Part shown: positions 1-9,621 of the stretch, piece by piece
Layout of the letters: each line of letters starts with the position of its first letter
How positions within the stretch are numbered: position 1 is the first letter of the stretch
NCBI RefSeq assembly: GCF_003611275.1
Contig: NZ_CP020694.1
Span: 682,001 to 746,000, forward strand
Origin: Sulfitobacter sp. D7
Lineage (GTDB): Bacteria; Pseudomonadota; Alphaproteobacteria; Rhodobacterales; Rhodobacteraceae
Length of the DNA: 64,000 bases
Reading direction: 5' to 3'
Notes under the pieces: model-generated
What the model was told of the DNA's origin: nothing
Databases searched by the model: none
Seen by the model: the letters and a program-made list of their open reading frames with translations, nothing else
Made by a program: the position numbers and the translations under genes

Positions 1-315
1 CGCTCAGTCTCTGGCTTGGCCTTGGTCGAAGCTCTCTGGGCGCGGATGTGTGCAGGCACGCGCGAAAACGGCAGCGAGATCGTGGCGAATGATCCGATCT
101 GGGACGATCTGCAATTCGTGGCGCAGGCCGCGCGGGAACGGCCCGAAGCGTGGCTAGAGCAAGACCGCCTTTACGGTGATCTGGCGCAGGTCGACGCCTT
201 CCGTGATGCCTTTGTCGCTTGGCTCACGCTGATCTGGGACGAGGGCGCCGTCGCGGCGATGACCGCCTATACGCAGGACGGTCAAAGCAACGGTCGCGCC
301 AGCAAAGCAGGCTAA
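1..315 (+). CDS. Mannitol/polyol dehydrogenase, C-terminal part (partial at left edge)
   Basis: The reading frame is open from the first base to a stop at 313-315, so this is the last ~104 residues of a longer protein whose 5' end lies outside the window. The sequence pattern (ALVEALWARMCAGTRE, then a conserved NDPIWD block, then an FRDAFVAWL helix) resembles the C-terminal helical domain of the long-chain mannitol dehydrogenase family, which oxidises mannitol, arabitol or fructuronate with NAD+. The NAD-binding domain is not in the window, so the substrate cannot be assigned. It converges on arsJ with only three bases between the stop codons. Confidence 0.75.
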   Translation, partial: RSVSGLALVEALWARMCAGTRENGSEIVANDPIWDDLQFVAQAARERPEAWLEQDRLYGDLAQVDAFRDAFVAWLTLIWDEGAVAAMTAYTQDGQSNGRASKAG

Positions 316-318
316 CGG

Positions 319-1581
319 TCAGCCTTGGTCGGGTTTCAAGAACCCGACCAGCAGCGCCGACAGGGCCACCATGATCGCCGCCGCCCCCAGCATCAGGGGC
401 AGCCCACCAATTTGATAGCTCAGCCCCGACATCAATGTGCCCAACAGCCGCCCGGCGGCATTGGCCATGTAGTAAAACCCCACATCCATCGTCACCCGCT
501 CGGCCTTTGTGAAGGACAAGATGAGGTAGGAGTGCAGGGAAGAGTTCACCGCAAAGACCGCGCCAAAGGTCAAGAGGCCGATCACAAGCGTCACGGTGAG
601 CCATGTCTGCGGTCCGTCGCTGAGCAGCGCGGCGAGTGTCAGCGCCGCAGGCACGGCGGCCAATGCCCACGCCCAGCCCTTCGCGGCTAGGATCAACTCA
701 CCTGCAGGGCGAGATTTTGCCCGCAGCAAGCGCGGCGCATAGATCTGCACCAAGCCATAAAGGATCACCCAGACCGCCATGAATGTGCCGATCATGAAGA
801 ACGCCGCGCGGTTGCTTTCCTCCGTGCCGTCCGAGAGGACCGCGTAGAAATAGATCGGGATGCCCACCACGAACCACACATCCCGCGCGCCGAACAGAAA
901 CACCCGTGCCGCGCTCAGCCAATTCACGTTGGGGGATTTGGAGAAGACTTCGGAGAACTTCGCGCCCCTGCGGCCCTTCGGCAGGCCGGGCGGCATGGCG
1001 GTCAGGACGGCGATCAGGATCAGCGCAAGGATCGCGGCCATGCCCAGCACCGCCCAGACAAAGCCGAGCGTGGCCAGCAACGCCGCGCCGAGCAGAAAGC
1101 CCAGACCCTTGACCATGTTCTTGGAGCCCGTCAGCAGCGCGACCCAGCGAAAAAGCCCGCCATCCTCAACCGGCGCCAGCAGCTTCACGGCGGATTTCGA
1201 CGACATCTTGGCCAAATCCTTGGCCACCCCGCTTGCACCCTGAACCAGCATGACGAACACCACCGAGGCACCAACCGCCCAAGACGGATCAAGCTGCGCC
1301 AGCGCCAGCAGCGCCACGATCTGCAAGCCCAGCCCCGCATAAAGCGTCGAGGCCAGCCCAAACCGCGCCGCGATCCAACCCGCGCAGAGGTTGGTGACAA
1401 CCCCCGCGATCTCATAAAGCACAAAGAGATAGGCCAGTTGCACGGGCGAAAAGCCAAGCCGGTGAAAGTGCAACAGCACCAACATGCGCAACGCGCCATC
1501 GGTCAGCATAAAGGCCCAATAGGCCGCCGTGACTGCGATATAGGCCGATAGCCCCTCGGGGCGGGTCGCGCTCTGGCTCAC
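319..1581 (-). CDS. arsJ: Organoarsenical efflux MFS transporter ArsJ
   Basis: A 420-residue protein with about 12 hydrophobic segments typical of the major facilitator superfamily. The family call rests on the sequence ([18 protein letters not shown] near residue 30, [17 protein letters not shown] near residue 230) and on its coupling to a glyceraldehyde-3-phosphate dehydrogenase gene. In known ars operons GAPDH forms unstable 1-arseno-3-phosphoglycerate from arsenate and ArsJ exports it from the cytoplasm. Its start overlaps the gapdh stop by four bases, so it is the last gene of a three-gene minus-strand operon. Confidence 0.9.
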   Translation of the reverse strand: MSQSATRPEGLSAYIAVTAAYWAFMLTDGALRMLVLLHFHRLGFSPVQLAYLFVLYEIAGVVTNLCAGWIAARFGLASTLYAGLGLQIVALLALAQLDPSWAVGASVVFVMLVQGASGVAKDLAKMSSKSAVKLLAPVEDGGLFRWVALLTGSKNMVKGLGFLLGAALLATLGFVWAVLGMAAILALILIAVLTAMPPGLPKGRRGAKFSEVFSKSPNVNWLSAARVFLFGARDVWFVVGIPIYFYAVLSDGTEESNRAAFFMIGTFMAVWVILYGLVQIYAPRLLRAKSRPAGELILAAKGWAWALAAVPAALTLAALLSDGPQTWLTVTLVIGLLTFGAVFAVNSSLHSYLILSFTKAERVTMDVGFYYMANAAGRLLGTLMSGLSYQIGGLPLMLGAAAIMVALSALLVGFLKPDQG

Positions 1582-2576
1582 AGACTTGCCCCGACCATCA
1601 GCGCTACGTCAACCAAACGGTGCGCGTAGCCCATCTCATTGTCGTACCAAGCGTAGATTTTTACCTGCGTGCCATTCACCACCATGGTGGAGGGCGCGTC
1701 GATGATGCTTGAGCGAGTGTCGTTTGTGTAGTCTGCCGAGACGAGCGGGCGCTCCTCATAGCCTAGGATATCTTTCAATTCCCCTTCAGCGGCGGCTTTG
1801 AACAGGGCGTTCACCTCTTCCACGGTCGTTTCGCGCTCTACCTCAAACACGCAATCGGTCAGCGAAGCGTTCAGCAGTGGCACCCGCACCGCGTGGCCGT
1901 TCAAGCGGCCTTTGAGTTCGGGGTAGATCAACGTGATCGCCGTGGCGCTGCCGGTGGTCGTCGGAATTAGCGAGTTCAGGGCCGAGCGTGCGCGGCGCAG
2001 ATCTTTGGCAGGGCGGTCAACGATGGTTTGCGTGTTGGTTACATCGTGGATCGTGGTGATGGAGCCGTGTTTGATCTTCATCGCCTCATGGATCACCTTC
2101 ACCACCGGGGCGAGGCAGTTGGTCGTGCAGCTTGCCGCCGTGACGATCCGGTGCCGGGCAGGGTCATAGACATCATCGTTGACGCCATAGACGATATTGG
2201 CCGCGTCACCGTCTTTTACAGGGGCCGAGATCACCACCTTCTTCACCCCCGCCTCGAAATAGGGGGCGAGTTTGGCGTCGGTTTTGAAGACCCCGGTGCA
2301 ATCGATCACCACATCCACCCCGTCGAGCGGCAGCGCGCTGAGGTCGCGGGTGCCGATAAAGGGCAGGCGGGTGCCGTTGATGCTCACGCTGTCGGCGTCA
2401 TGCGCGAAATCAGCCTGCCAGCGCCCGTGCACCGTGTCGAACTCCAACAGATGTGCGTGCATCTCCGGGTCGCCCACCGCGTCGTTGATCCATGCGATCT
2501 CCGCCCCCTGATCCAGCAGGGGTTTCAAGGCGAGCTTGCCGATGCGGCCAAGGCCATTGATGGCATAGACGGTCAT
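1578..2576 (-). CDS. ArsJ-associated glyceraldehyde-3-phosphate dehydrogenase
   Basis: A 332-residue cytoplasmic GAPDH. It has the N-terminal NAD-binding INGLGRIGK motif (residues 6-14) and the catalytic SCTTNCLAP block with the nucleophile at Cys150. Length matches the usual 330-335 residues. Four-base overlaps with the arsR-arsC gene upstream and arsJ downstream indicate translational coupling. In this context it probably uses arsenate in place of phosphate to make the 1-arseno-3-phosphoglycerate exported by ArsJ, rather than serving central glycolysis. That role is inferred from context; the fold and active site are seen directly. Confidence 0.93.
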   Translation of the reverse strand: MTVYAINGLGRIGKLALKPLLDQGAEIAWINDAVGDPEMHAHLLEFDTVHGRWQADFAHDADSVSINGTRLPFIGTRDLSALPLDGVDVVIDCTGVFKTDAKLAPYFEAGVKKVVISAPVKDGDAANIVYGVNDDVYDPARHRIVTAASCTTNCLAPVVKVIHEAMKIKHGSITTIHDVTNTQTIVDRPAKDLRRARSALNSLIPTTTGSATAITLIYPELKGRLNGHAVRVPLLNASLTDCVFEVERETTVEEVNALFKAAAEGELKDILGYEERPLVSADYTNDTRSSIIDAPSTMVVNGTQVKIYAWYDNEMGYAHRLVDVALMVGASL

Positions 2577-3415
2577 GCGGAGAATCCTTCTTTGTCGGTT
2601 TGGCCCGCGTCATCGAGCGCTTTTTGCAGCGAAATACGGTCGAGCGAGGTCAGTGGCAGGCTGGTAAAGCCCAACATTCGGTTGCGCAGCGTGCCATAGG
2701 CTTGCTGAAAGGCGAGGCTCTTTTCCGCGTCGGAGCCTTCGACCTTGACCGGATCGGGCAGGCCCCAATGGGCGGTGATCGGCTGACCGGGCCATGTGGG
2801 GCATTCTTCGTTAGCCGCTTGATTGCAAACGGTAAAAACGAAATCAAAGCCGGGCGCGTCTTCGCTCTGAAACTCGGATATATGTTTCGACCGAAGCTGC
2901 GTCACGTCATGGTCCTTCTGCTTGAGCACCTCTACCGCGAAGGGGTTCAATGCGGATTGTGGCCGCGTGCCTGCGGAGTAGACGTTGAAACGGTCCCCCG
3001 CGAGGTCACGCAGGATGCTTTCGGCAAAGATCGACCGGGCGGAGTTGCCGGTGCAGATGAACAGGACGTTGAACTTGTCGTCGGTCATGGGAGCGTTTCC
3101 ATCTGAAGAGGTGAGGGGGAGGCAAATCTCTGGCCGTCCGCGGCAGCAGTCGTTCAGCAGGTAGCCGATGGTGTCACGGGCGGCCGCAAGATCGATCGCA
3201 TAGCGCAGCGAGGTGCCTTGCCGTTCTTGGGTCACCAGCCCGGCCTGCATCAGCGCGCCGATATAGCTCGAGAGGGTGTTGGGCTTGAGACCAAGCGCTT
3301 GCGCCAGTTCGGTCGCTGGCACCCGGTCCGGGTAGCGGCGCATCAGCAGCCGAAAAAGCGCGAGACGCTGCGGATGGCCGAGGGTGGCAAGGCGGTTGGG
3401 AATTATTTGTTCCAT
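2573..3415 (-). CDS. ArsR repressor fused to ArsC-type arsenate reductase
   Basis: A 280-residue two-domain protein. Residues 1-~95 form an ArsR-type winged helix ([16 protein letters not shown] near the N-terminus) ending in a cysteine set, Cys90, Cys91 and Cys98, placed like the arsenite site of the C-terminal-cysteine type of ArsR. Residues ~115-280 are a low-molecular-weight phosphatase/arsenate reductase domain with the P-loop CTGNSAR (Cys121-Arg127) and further cysteines in a [10 protein letters not shown] segment. The protein should sense arsenite and reduce arsenate. It is first in the arsRC-gapdh-arsJ operon. No Shine-Dalgarno sequence is evident before the ATG, so the message may be leaderless. 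No ArsB or Acr3 arsenite pump is visible nearby. Confidence 0.9.
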   Translation of the reverse strand: MEQIIPNRLATLGHPQRLALFRLLMRRYPDRVPATELAQALGLKPNTLSSYIGALMQAGLVTQERQGTSLRYAIDLAAARDTIGYLLNDCCRGRPEICLPLTSSDGNAPMTDDKFNVLFICTGNSARSIFAESILRDLAGDRFNVYSAGTRPQSALNPFAVEVLKQKDHDVTQLRSKHISEFQSEDAPGFDFVFTVCNQAANEECPTWPGQPITAHWGLPDPVKVEGSDAEKSLAFQQAYGTLRNRMLGFTSLPLTSLDRISLQKALDDAGQTDKEGFSA

Positions 3416-3428
3416 AATTCGTGAATTA
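3400..3428. promoter_or_regulatory. Probable ArsR operator at the start of the ars operon
   Basis: Three GAATTA-type half-sites alternate in orientation here. Bases 3415-3428 form a perfect palindrome with six-base arms and a two-base centre (TAATTC GT GAATTA). Bases 3400-3420 form a second inverted repeat with seven-base arms (GAATTAT and ATAATTC) around seven bases. The palindrome overlaps the first base of the arsR-arsC ATG, so a bound repressor would cover the translation start and any leaderless transcript start. Assignment to ArsR is inferred from position and symmetry. Confidence 0.6.
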
Positions 3429-4039
3429 CAGAACTAGATGTCAGATTGCCAGTGAAAATTTTGTAACAGCGCAATCTTGCAGGCGTATGAAAACGATGCT
3501 TCGCTTTGACGATTCACTCGCGACTATAAATTTTACTAGGTTTACAGGCGCACTCAGGCTCAATCAGTCAAGAACTGCCAGAAATTTAATCAAACTATAA
3601 CAAATGCTTGAGGATCGATCGCGGGAATCTTGTTATCGGAGTTTGCGGCTGCGCTGAATGATAGCCAAACAAGAGATGCGCGCTCAGGTTGACGCGATCT
3701 TTTGACAGGGCCTGCCATTTGGCTCTGTTCCGGCCCCTGCTTCGGGACGCCGCGCCCTTGTCCGCTGAGTTGGACGTTTTTGTTGTTGTAGGGGGCGCAT
3801 AGGTTTTCGGGCAGGGGCCGCTTTATGCCCTGCACGGCCTCGACTGTGGGGGCGAACGTTCCGATCTTTGGTTGGGCGGTCGTTTGGCTTGTCCCTTGTC
3901 CAATAGGACAAAAATGCAACGTCTCTGCCCGTTTCCCTCATTCCGGGAAATCATTCACGGCGGTGATGTTCCCTCAGGGGTTGAGGCGTTCTATCAAGGT
4001 GCTCAGTTTTTAACCAAATGAGCTTTTGAACGCCGCCCT
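3416..4039. other. Intergenic region between divergent arsRC and luxR
   Basis: About 620 bases without a convincing gene. Two overlapping minus-strand frames (3590-3919 and 3684-3941) are open but have low-complexity shadow-like composition and no recognisable domain. The segment next to arsRC holds the proposed ars operator. No convincing lux box was found by eye upstream of the LuxR-type gene. Confidence 0.5.
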
Positions 4040-4759
4040 ATGGTGACCCCGCTTTCCGACCGCTACCTCCTCCTGAAAGAGCAACGACCAGACATCAAGC
4101 CGACCGAGATGCTGCAGGTCTTGGCGCAGGAGATGGGGTTGAACAACCTGTCATATCTGGGGTTTCACAAAACCAACCCCGGCAACAGCGATCCGGTCAT
4201 TCACACGACCTATGACCCGGCTTGGCTGACGCGCTACCAAGAGGAAAGCTATCATTTGATCGACCCGGTGGTCGACCAATCCCTTGAGGGCACCTTGCCC
4301 GTGGACTGGAGCGAATTGCCCAAGGTAGACCGGACCACCCGCAATTTTTTCGGGGAGGCGATGGAGTTTGGCGTGCGTCAAAACGGCGTGTCGATCCCCA
4401 TTCGGGACCACCTGCATGGAAAGGCGGTGCTCACGCTGAACTCTGACCTGCGCATTCATGAATGGCGCAAATACAAGCGTGGCATCATCGCCGATGCTAT
4501 CTATCTGGGCTGTTTGATCCAAAGTGACATCGTGGCGAATCTTGCCAGCGCCCCGCTGGGGCCGCGGTTAAGCACCCGCGAGAAGGAAGTGCTAAAATGG
4601 GCCGCCGTGGGCAAAACCGCTTGGGAAACGGGGCAGATCATGACGGTGGCGGCCAGCACGGTGAACCACCACCTCTATAATGCCTGCGCAAAGCTGCAGG
4701 TGACCAACAAAACCCATGCGGTGGCCAAGGCAATTCGGGCGCAAATCATCACGATCTGA
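4040..4759 (+). CDS. LuxR-family autoinducer-binding regulator (solo)
   Basis: A 239-residue regulator. Residues ~1-160 form an acyl-homoserine-lactone binding domain that keeps the invariant ligand residues by position: Trp62, Tyr66, Asp75, Pro76 and Trp90, with a glycine near 116. Residues ~172-239 are a GerE/LuxR helix-turn-helix beginning LSTREKEVLKWAAVGKT. The intact ligand pocket implies that it still senses a small signal. No luxI-type synthase gene occurs in the window, so it is a LuxR solo at this locus. It is followed 70 bases later by an SDR gene on the same strand, which may or may not be a target. Confidence 0.9.
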   Translation: MVTPLSDRYLLLKEQRPDIKPTEMLQVLAQEMGLNNLSYLGFHKTNPGNSDPVIHTTYDPAWLTRYQEESYHLIDPVVDQSLEGTLPVDWSELPKVDRTTRNFFGEAMEFGVRQNGVSIPIRDHLHGKAVLTLNSDLRIHEWRKYKRGIIADAIYLGCLIQSDIVANLASAPLGPRLSTREKEVLKWAAVGKTAWETGQIMTVAASTVNHHLYNACAKLQVTNKTHAVAKAIRAQIITI

Positions 4760-4829
4760 CCGACCGCGCGGGCAGGGCTTGGCGGCGGCTTTGTCGCGCG
4801 GTAAGCCGCCGCCAGCATAGGAGAACGAC

Positions 4830-5537
4830 ATGGAACTGCGCGACAAACGTATTTTGGTTACCGGCGGCAGCGACGGGATCGGGCGGCACATCTGCCTGAA
4901 ACTGGCAGAGACCGGCGCGCGGCTGGCCATTCTGGGCCGCGATGAGACGCGGTTGCAGGCGGTGGCCGAGGCCTGCACAGCCGCAGGCGCGGCAGAGGCC
5001 GTAGGGCTGACCTGCGATCTGCAAGACCCATCGGCGATCGACCATGCCGCGGCGCAGGTGCTGGCGCGTTTTGGCGGGCTCGATATCCTGATCAACAACG
5101 CCGGGATTTGGCACAAGGCGGGGCCGCTCGACACAATCGCGCCGGAGATGCTGCAGGCGACGGTGCAGACTAATCTGACCGGTCTGATGCAGATGACACA
5201 GGCAACGCTGCCCGCGCTGCGCGACAATGACGAGGCGATCATCCTCAATGTCGTGTCGAAATCCGGTGTCGTGGCGCAGGCGGGGCAGTCGGTTTATACG
5301 GCCACGAAATACGGCGTGCGCGGCTTTACCGAGGTGCTGAAGGCGGATGAGGAAAACACCGGCGTGCGGATTGGCGGGCTGTATCAGTCGGGCACCAATA
5401 CCGGCATGTTCGCCAAGGCCGGAGAGGATGTGCCGAACCACATTTTCACCGAACCGGATGATCTGGCCGATGTGGTGGTCTTTGTCCTCTCACGTCCGCC
5501 GAAACTGTGGATCCACGACATCCGCATCGAACTTTAA
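4830..5537 (+). CDS. SDR-family oxidoreductase
   Basis: A 235-residue classical short-chain dehydrogenase. It has the dinucleotide-binding glycine motif TGGSDGIG near residue 10, the structural NNAG motif near residue 90 and the catalytic YTATK pair (Tyr/Lys) near residue 155, with the supporting serine in VVSKSG. A Shine-Dalgarno-like AGGAG lies just before the ATG. The substrate is not indicated by sequence or context. It converges on a sensor kinase gene 15 bases downstream. Confidence 0.88.
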   Translation: MELRDKRILVTGGSDGIGRHICLKLAETGARLAILGRDETRLQAVAEACTAAGAAEAVGLTCDLQDPSAIDHAAAQVLARFGGLDILINNAGIWHKAGPLDTIAPEMLQATVQTNLTGLMQMTQATLPALRDNDEAIILNVVSKSGVVAQAGQSVYTATKYGVRGFTEVLKADEENTGVRIGGLYQSGTNTGMFAKAGEDVPNHIFTEPDDLADVVVFVLSRPPKLWIHDIRIEL

Positions 5538-5552
5538 CCGCGAAGGGCGCGC

Positions 5553-7418
5553 TTAGTCGGTGCCTTGCAGCGCGCCTTGGGCCGCTTGCGGGGCGGGCTC
5601 TGCCTCGGCCCCGATGCCGAATTCGACATGGAAGGTCGATCCGACACCGGCCTCGCTTTCGTAAAACAGATCACCCGCCATCTGCCGCGCCAGTTGGCGG
5701 GAGATATGCAGGCCAAGGCCAGAGCCTTGGGTCGATTTCTGACCGTCGTCGTCAAGCTGTCCGAAGCGGCCAAAGACCCGCTCCTCCATCCCCTCAGGGA
5801 TGCCGCGCCCATGATCGCGGATAGAGAGCCTGACCCGGCCTTGGTGCGCCGTCAGCCTGCCCTCCACGGTGTCGCCAACATGGGAGAATTTCACCGCGTT
5901 CGAGATCAGATTGTCGACCACCTGTCGGATCGCAAAGGCATCGCCCAAGACCACGGCAGGCTGCGTGATCTTGCCGATATCCAGCCTGATGCCGCGCTCA
6001 TGCGCGTACATGCGGTTTTCCTCGATGCTTTCGCGCAGCAGAGCGGGCAGGTCGACGGGCAGCCACTCAAGTGCCAGCGCCTGTACCTCAAGCTTTTGCA
6101 CCAGCAGGATATTATCGACCAGACGGGACAGGCGGACCCCGTTGCGATGGGCAATGTCGAGCGAGGAACGCAGCGGGCCCTTGACCTCGCCCAGTTTGCC
6201 GCTGAGCGCCAATGCCAAGCCGCCCTTCAGTGAGGTCAGCGGCGTGCGCAGCTCATGGCTCACGACCGAGATGAATTCATCCTTGGCCCGGTTGGCTTCA
6301 TCGGCCTCTTTCAGTGCTTGTTCAAGGGCCGTAGTGGTGGCGATCTGGTGGGTGACATCGACGAAGGTGACGCTCCAACCGATGACGGGGCCGGCGGGGG
6401 AGAGCGGGTTTTCGATGGGGTGAATGCGCGGCTCATAGAGGCGTTCATCGCAGGTGATATGGGCAGAGGCGGTCTGCGCCGTTTGCGCCTTTATCCCAGC
6501 GATCAGATCATTGCCCAAGGTCGGATCCGTCAAAAGCCCGCTGCGCTTGGCCGCGGCGTTCGAGCGAATGACGTGCCGCCGCGCGTCCAATAGGATGAGC
6601 GGTTCGCTCATCGTGTCAAACAGGGTCGATTGCCCGACAGAGGGCATATCCATCGTTTTGTTGGTCACCAGCAGCCATGAAAAGGCGAAGATGCCCAAGG
6701 TGAACATGAACGCCGTCGGATCAAGGCCAAGGACCGTGAAGCCGAACAGCGCATAGGCCGCGTTCGCGCCCAGTGGGATCAGGGTGATCACCACCAGCAT
6801 CGTCAGCAGCGGCCAAGCGGCCCGTTTCGCCCGCAAAAATGCGCGCCCCAGCCAGATGAGCGTCGCCATCACAAAGCAATAGAGCACCGCAAGGACAAGG
6901 AAATATACCGCGCCATGTTCAAAGGTGATCTGATCCTTGCCGGGCTGGATCGCGGTCTCGGCGGTATAGATCAGGTGGTGCCAGCCGTTCGTCGCGGCGA
7001 GGACAAAGGCCGCCAGTGGCACGGCGATCAGGGCCAAAAGGCTCGCCCGGCCACGCGCATGGTTCGAGGGGCCGACATACTCAAAGATGAAGAACGACCA
7101 CGCGACCGGAACCAGAGCATGACCCAGCCACGCCAGTTGCGCCTGTTGCATCTGGCAGGCGTAGCCGGGCGTTGCGGCTTCGGCTCCGACCATCATCAGG
7201 GTCCAGATCATCCCGGCAAAGGTTAGCGCATAGTAAACCTTGCCATGGAACTCTTGAAACCTGAGCGTCCATAGGGCGACAGCCGCAGCGATCACGCTGA
7301 CGGCAAGCACGGCCCAATAGACCGGGTCAAGCATTAGCCCCTGAAAACACGTTAGCATGGCAGAGTTACCTATGAACCAAATTGAATATGCCCAGATCAG
7401 CATTGGAATGCGGCGCAA
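5553..7418 (-). CDS. 7TM-domain sensor histidine kinase
   Basis: A 621-residue inner-membrane kinase. Residues ~1-250 contain seven hydrophobic segments resembling the N-terminal 7TM region of histidine kinases. A PAS-like segment follows (LILLDARRHVIRSN and onward, ~270-365). The HisKA H-box SHELRTPL places the phospho-acceptor at His388. The HATPase domain has the N-box (ISNAVKFSH) and G-boxes (DHGRGIP, GSGLGL). No receiver domain is fused and no response regulator is directly adjacent, so its partner is unknown. It diverges from the MHYT-domain kinase across a 329-base gap. Confidence 0.9.
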   Translation of the reverse strand: MRRIPMLIWAYSIWFIGNSAMLTCFQGLMLDPVYWAVLAVSVIAAAVALWTLRFQEFHGKVYYALTFAGMIWTLMMVGAEAATPGYACQMQQAQLAWLGHALVPVAWSFFIFEYVGPSNHARGRASLLALIAVPLAAFVLAATNGWHHLIYTAETAIQPGKDQITFEHGAVYFLVLAVLYCFVMATLIWLGRAFLRAKRAAWPLLTMLVVITLIPLGANAAYALFGFTVLGLDPTAFMFTLGIFAFSWLLVTNKTMDMPSVGQSTLFDTMSEPLILLDARRHVIRSNAAAKRSGLLTDPTLGNDLIAGIKAQTAQTASAHITCDERLYEPRIHPIENPLSPAGPVIGWSVTFVDVTHQIATTTALEQALKEADEANRAKDEFISVVSHELRTPLTSLKGGLALALSGKLGEVKGPLRSSLDIAHRNGVRLSRLVDNILLVQKLEVQALALEWLPVDLPALLRESIEENRMYAHERGIRLDIGKITQPAVVLGDAFAIRQVVDNLISNAVKFSHVGDTVEGRLTAHQGRVRLSIRDHGRGIPEGMEERVFGRFGQLDDDGQKSTQGSGLGLHISRQLARQMAGDLFYESEAGVGSTFHVEFGIGAEAEPAPQAAQGALQGTD

Positions 7419-7747
7419 GTTTGGCGCTCTAGTGGCGTATTAAGGCAGGGCGACGCAACCCTTGGATGTGAAGGGCGTCAATTGGTCCCGTCACTTTCAC
7501 CAATCGGACGATGCGATTGCATCACTCAACAGGGGCGAAGGGGCGTTCAGAGTGGGCTACGCGGTGGGGCAAGCGCGCAGTGGCGGGCCGCAGAAACCGG
7601 GACATGAGCCCCCGGGAGCGCTTCCCCCGCTCTCCGGCACCTGCCACGGTTTCACTATATGAAATTACCGCCAAAAAGAACCCACTCGAACACGGTTTCG
7701 ACGCATTCCTTGCGCAACACTGGCCTCATTATCTTGAGGTTTAAAAA
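7419..7747. other. Divergent intergenic region between two kinase genes
   Basis: This stretch must carry the start signals of two oppositely oriented sensor-kinase genes. Short open frames on both strands have no recognisable content. I see no tRNA, repeat or strong hairpin here. Confidence 0.4.
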
Positions 7748-9289
7748 ATGCTTACAGTGGCTCATTCTATGCACTCTGACCACGATATGACGTTGGTCTT
7801 GCTTGCCGCGCTTTTGTGCGCATTCGGCAGCTGGGTGATTGCAAATCTTTACCGACACGGGCTCAAGCAGACACCGCGTCAGGCGTTGTTGTGGTATTTT
7901 CTGACCGCCGTGACCTCTGGCATCGCAATTTGGTGCACGCATTTCATCGCCATGTTGGCCTATCAGCCCGATGCGCCGGTAAGCTTCGACTTTGGTCTTA
8001 CTTTCGCCTCGTTGGTGATCGCGATTACCGGGTCTACGGTCGGCATTCTCATTGCGGGGATGTTTCGCAGACGGGTCACGACCGTGATCGGTGGGGTGAT
8101 CTTGGGGCTGTCGATCTCGGCCATGCATTACACCGGGATGATCGCCTATCGGATCGAGGGGATCATTCACTGGGATAAGACCTATCTTGTTGCCTCGGTT
8201 CTGCTCGCCATGGTGCTGTCGACCGTGGCTTTGTTCTTTGGCGCGCAGGGCGATAAATACGCCCGGTCGAAAATGACAGCGAGCTTTGCCTTGGCGATCG
8301 TCGGTCTGCACTTTACCGGGATGGCTGCCTTTCATGTGACACCGACAACCTTGATCGGTGGCCATAGCAACCCTGATGAGTACAGACTGCTGGCGCTGGT
8401 TATCGCAGGGACGGCTGCGATGATCGTGATGGGCGGGCTGTTCACCTATTTCATCGAAAACCGCACGCGGTTGGAGAACATCGTCGAGTTGCGCCAAGCC
8501 CGGGATGAGGCCCGCGATGCCAGCCGCGCCAAGTCAGAGTTCATGAGCGTTCTGAGCCACGAGTTGCGCACGCCGCTAACGATCATCAACGGCTACGCCA
8601 GCTTTCTGACGAGCCTCAAAGGCCATACCATCGCCAAGCTGAAACCGAACGAGCAGATCTCGAAGGTGCATTTTGAAGAACTGGGCAACCAGACAGAGCG
8701 TTACGGCGGCCGTATCAAATCTGCGGGCGACCATTTGTTAACCATCATCAATGAACTCCTCGACTATACCAGTATCGAGCTTAACTCGATCAAGCTTAAC
8801 AAAAACTCTTTTCAGGCTGGCGAACTGCTGGCCGAGTTGGAGGAGCAATTTCAGGGGCTGGCCAAGGAAAAGCAGGCGGTACTGGAGATCGAATGTGATG
8901 ACTTCGACGTTTTCGCCGACCGAGGGCGCTGCAAACAGATCCTGATCAACCTTTTAGGCAACGCGCTGAAGTTCTCATCGGCCTCCAGCATTCGCATGCG
9001 GGCCAAGAGGGTCGGCGATACCTGCCGGCTTGAGGTCGAAGACAACGGCTGCGGGATGCCGGAAGAGGATTTGCAGCGGATCTTCCAAGCCTTCATTCAA
9101 GCGGAATCGGCCGCCAAAAGCGCCGATGGCGGCACGGGGCTTGGCCTTGCGATCAGCAAGAAGCTCGCCGCGGCGCATGAGGGAGACATTCAAGTGGAAA
9201 GTGCTGTCGGCGTCGGGACGAAGTTCACCGTGGTTCTGCCCGATTGCGCTTCGGAGATCAGAGTGGAGAATGCGCTCGCCGCGGCGTAA
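7748..9289 (+). CDS. MHYT-domain sensor histidine kinase
   Basis: A 513-residue membrane kinase. The N-terminal ~230 residues contain the repeated MHYT sensor pattern (CTHFIAM, AMHYTGM, LHFTGMAAFH), proposed in the literature to bind a metal and sense a diatomic gas, among about seven membrane segments. The HisKA box SHELRTPLT puts the phospho-acceptor at His271. The HATPase domain has LLGNALKFS, DNGCGMP and GTGLGL motifs. MHYT is more often joined to GGDEF/EAL domains, so a kinase output is less usual. No response regulator is directly next to it. Confidence 0.92.
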   Translation: MLTVAHSMHSDHDMTLVLLAALLCAFGSWVIANLYRHGLKQTPRQALLWYFLTAVTSGIAIWCTHFIAMLAYQPDAPVSFDFGLTFASLVIAITGSTVGILIAGMFRRRVTTVIGGVILGLSISAMHYTGMIAYRIEGIIHWDKTYLVASVLLAMVLSTVALFFGAQGDKYARSKMTASFALAIVGLHFTGMAAFHVTPTTLIGGHSNPDEYRLLALVIAGTAAMIVMGGLFTYFIENRTRLENIVELRQARDEARDASRAKSEFMSVLSHELRTPLTIINGYASFLTSLKGHTIAKLKPNEQISKVHFEELGNQTERYGGRIKSAGDHLLTIINELLDYTSIELNSIKLNKNSFQAGELLAELEEQFQGLAKEKQAVLEIECDDFDVFADRGRCKQILINLLGNALKFSSASSIRMRAKRVGDTCRLEVEDNGCGMPEEDLQRIFQAFIQAESAAKSADGGTGLGLAISKKLAAAHEGDIQVESAVGVGTKFTVVLPDCASEIRVENALAAA

Positions 9290-9621
9290 CGGGGGCTGTG
9301 GCGGGGCAGGCGCGATTTGAGGTGGTTGCGCTTGCTTGATAGGCGGAAAGCCCAAGGCTCTCCGGGCGCGCTACGGCTTAACTAGCCTTGTTGAACGTCT
9401 CAAGCGCTATTGGCAGCCCCCTTTGGTCGCCGGGTCAATGGAAGCCGGGCGCAACTTTTCTCGCGCATACGTTGCCCACATGTTTCTGAAACTGCTTGCG
9501 GTCCCCCACATCAACGCAGTTTGGTACAACTTAACTTAAATTAGTATCTCTTTGCTTTTATGTTCTAAATTAAAGGGCTACGATCAATAGTGAAGATGGT
9601 AAGTACCGGGAGAGCGGGCCT
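9290..9621. other. Intergenic region upstream of the PAS/HisKA_2 kinase
   Basis: No gene is supported here. The last ~90 bases turn AT-rich (around 9530-9580), which fits a promoter, and a purine-rich GGGAGAG sits just before the ATG at 9622. One short forward frame (9336-9539) has no recognisable features. Confidence 0.4.

Noticed and set aside
3590..3941. Two overlapping minus-strand frames between arsRC and luxR
   Set aside because: Neither shows domain content or spacing to support translation.
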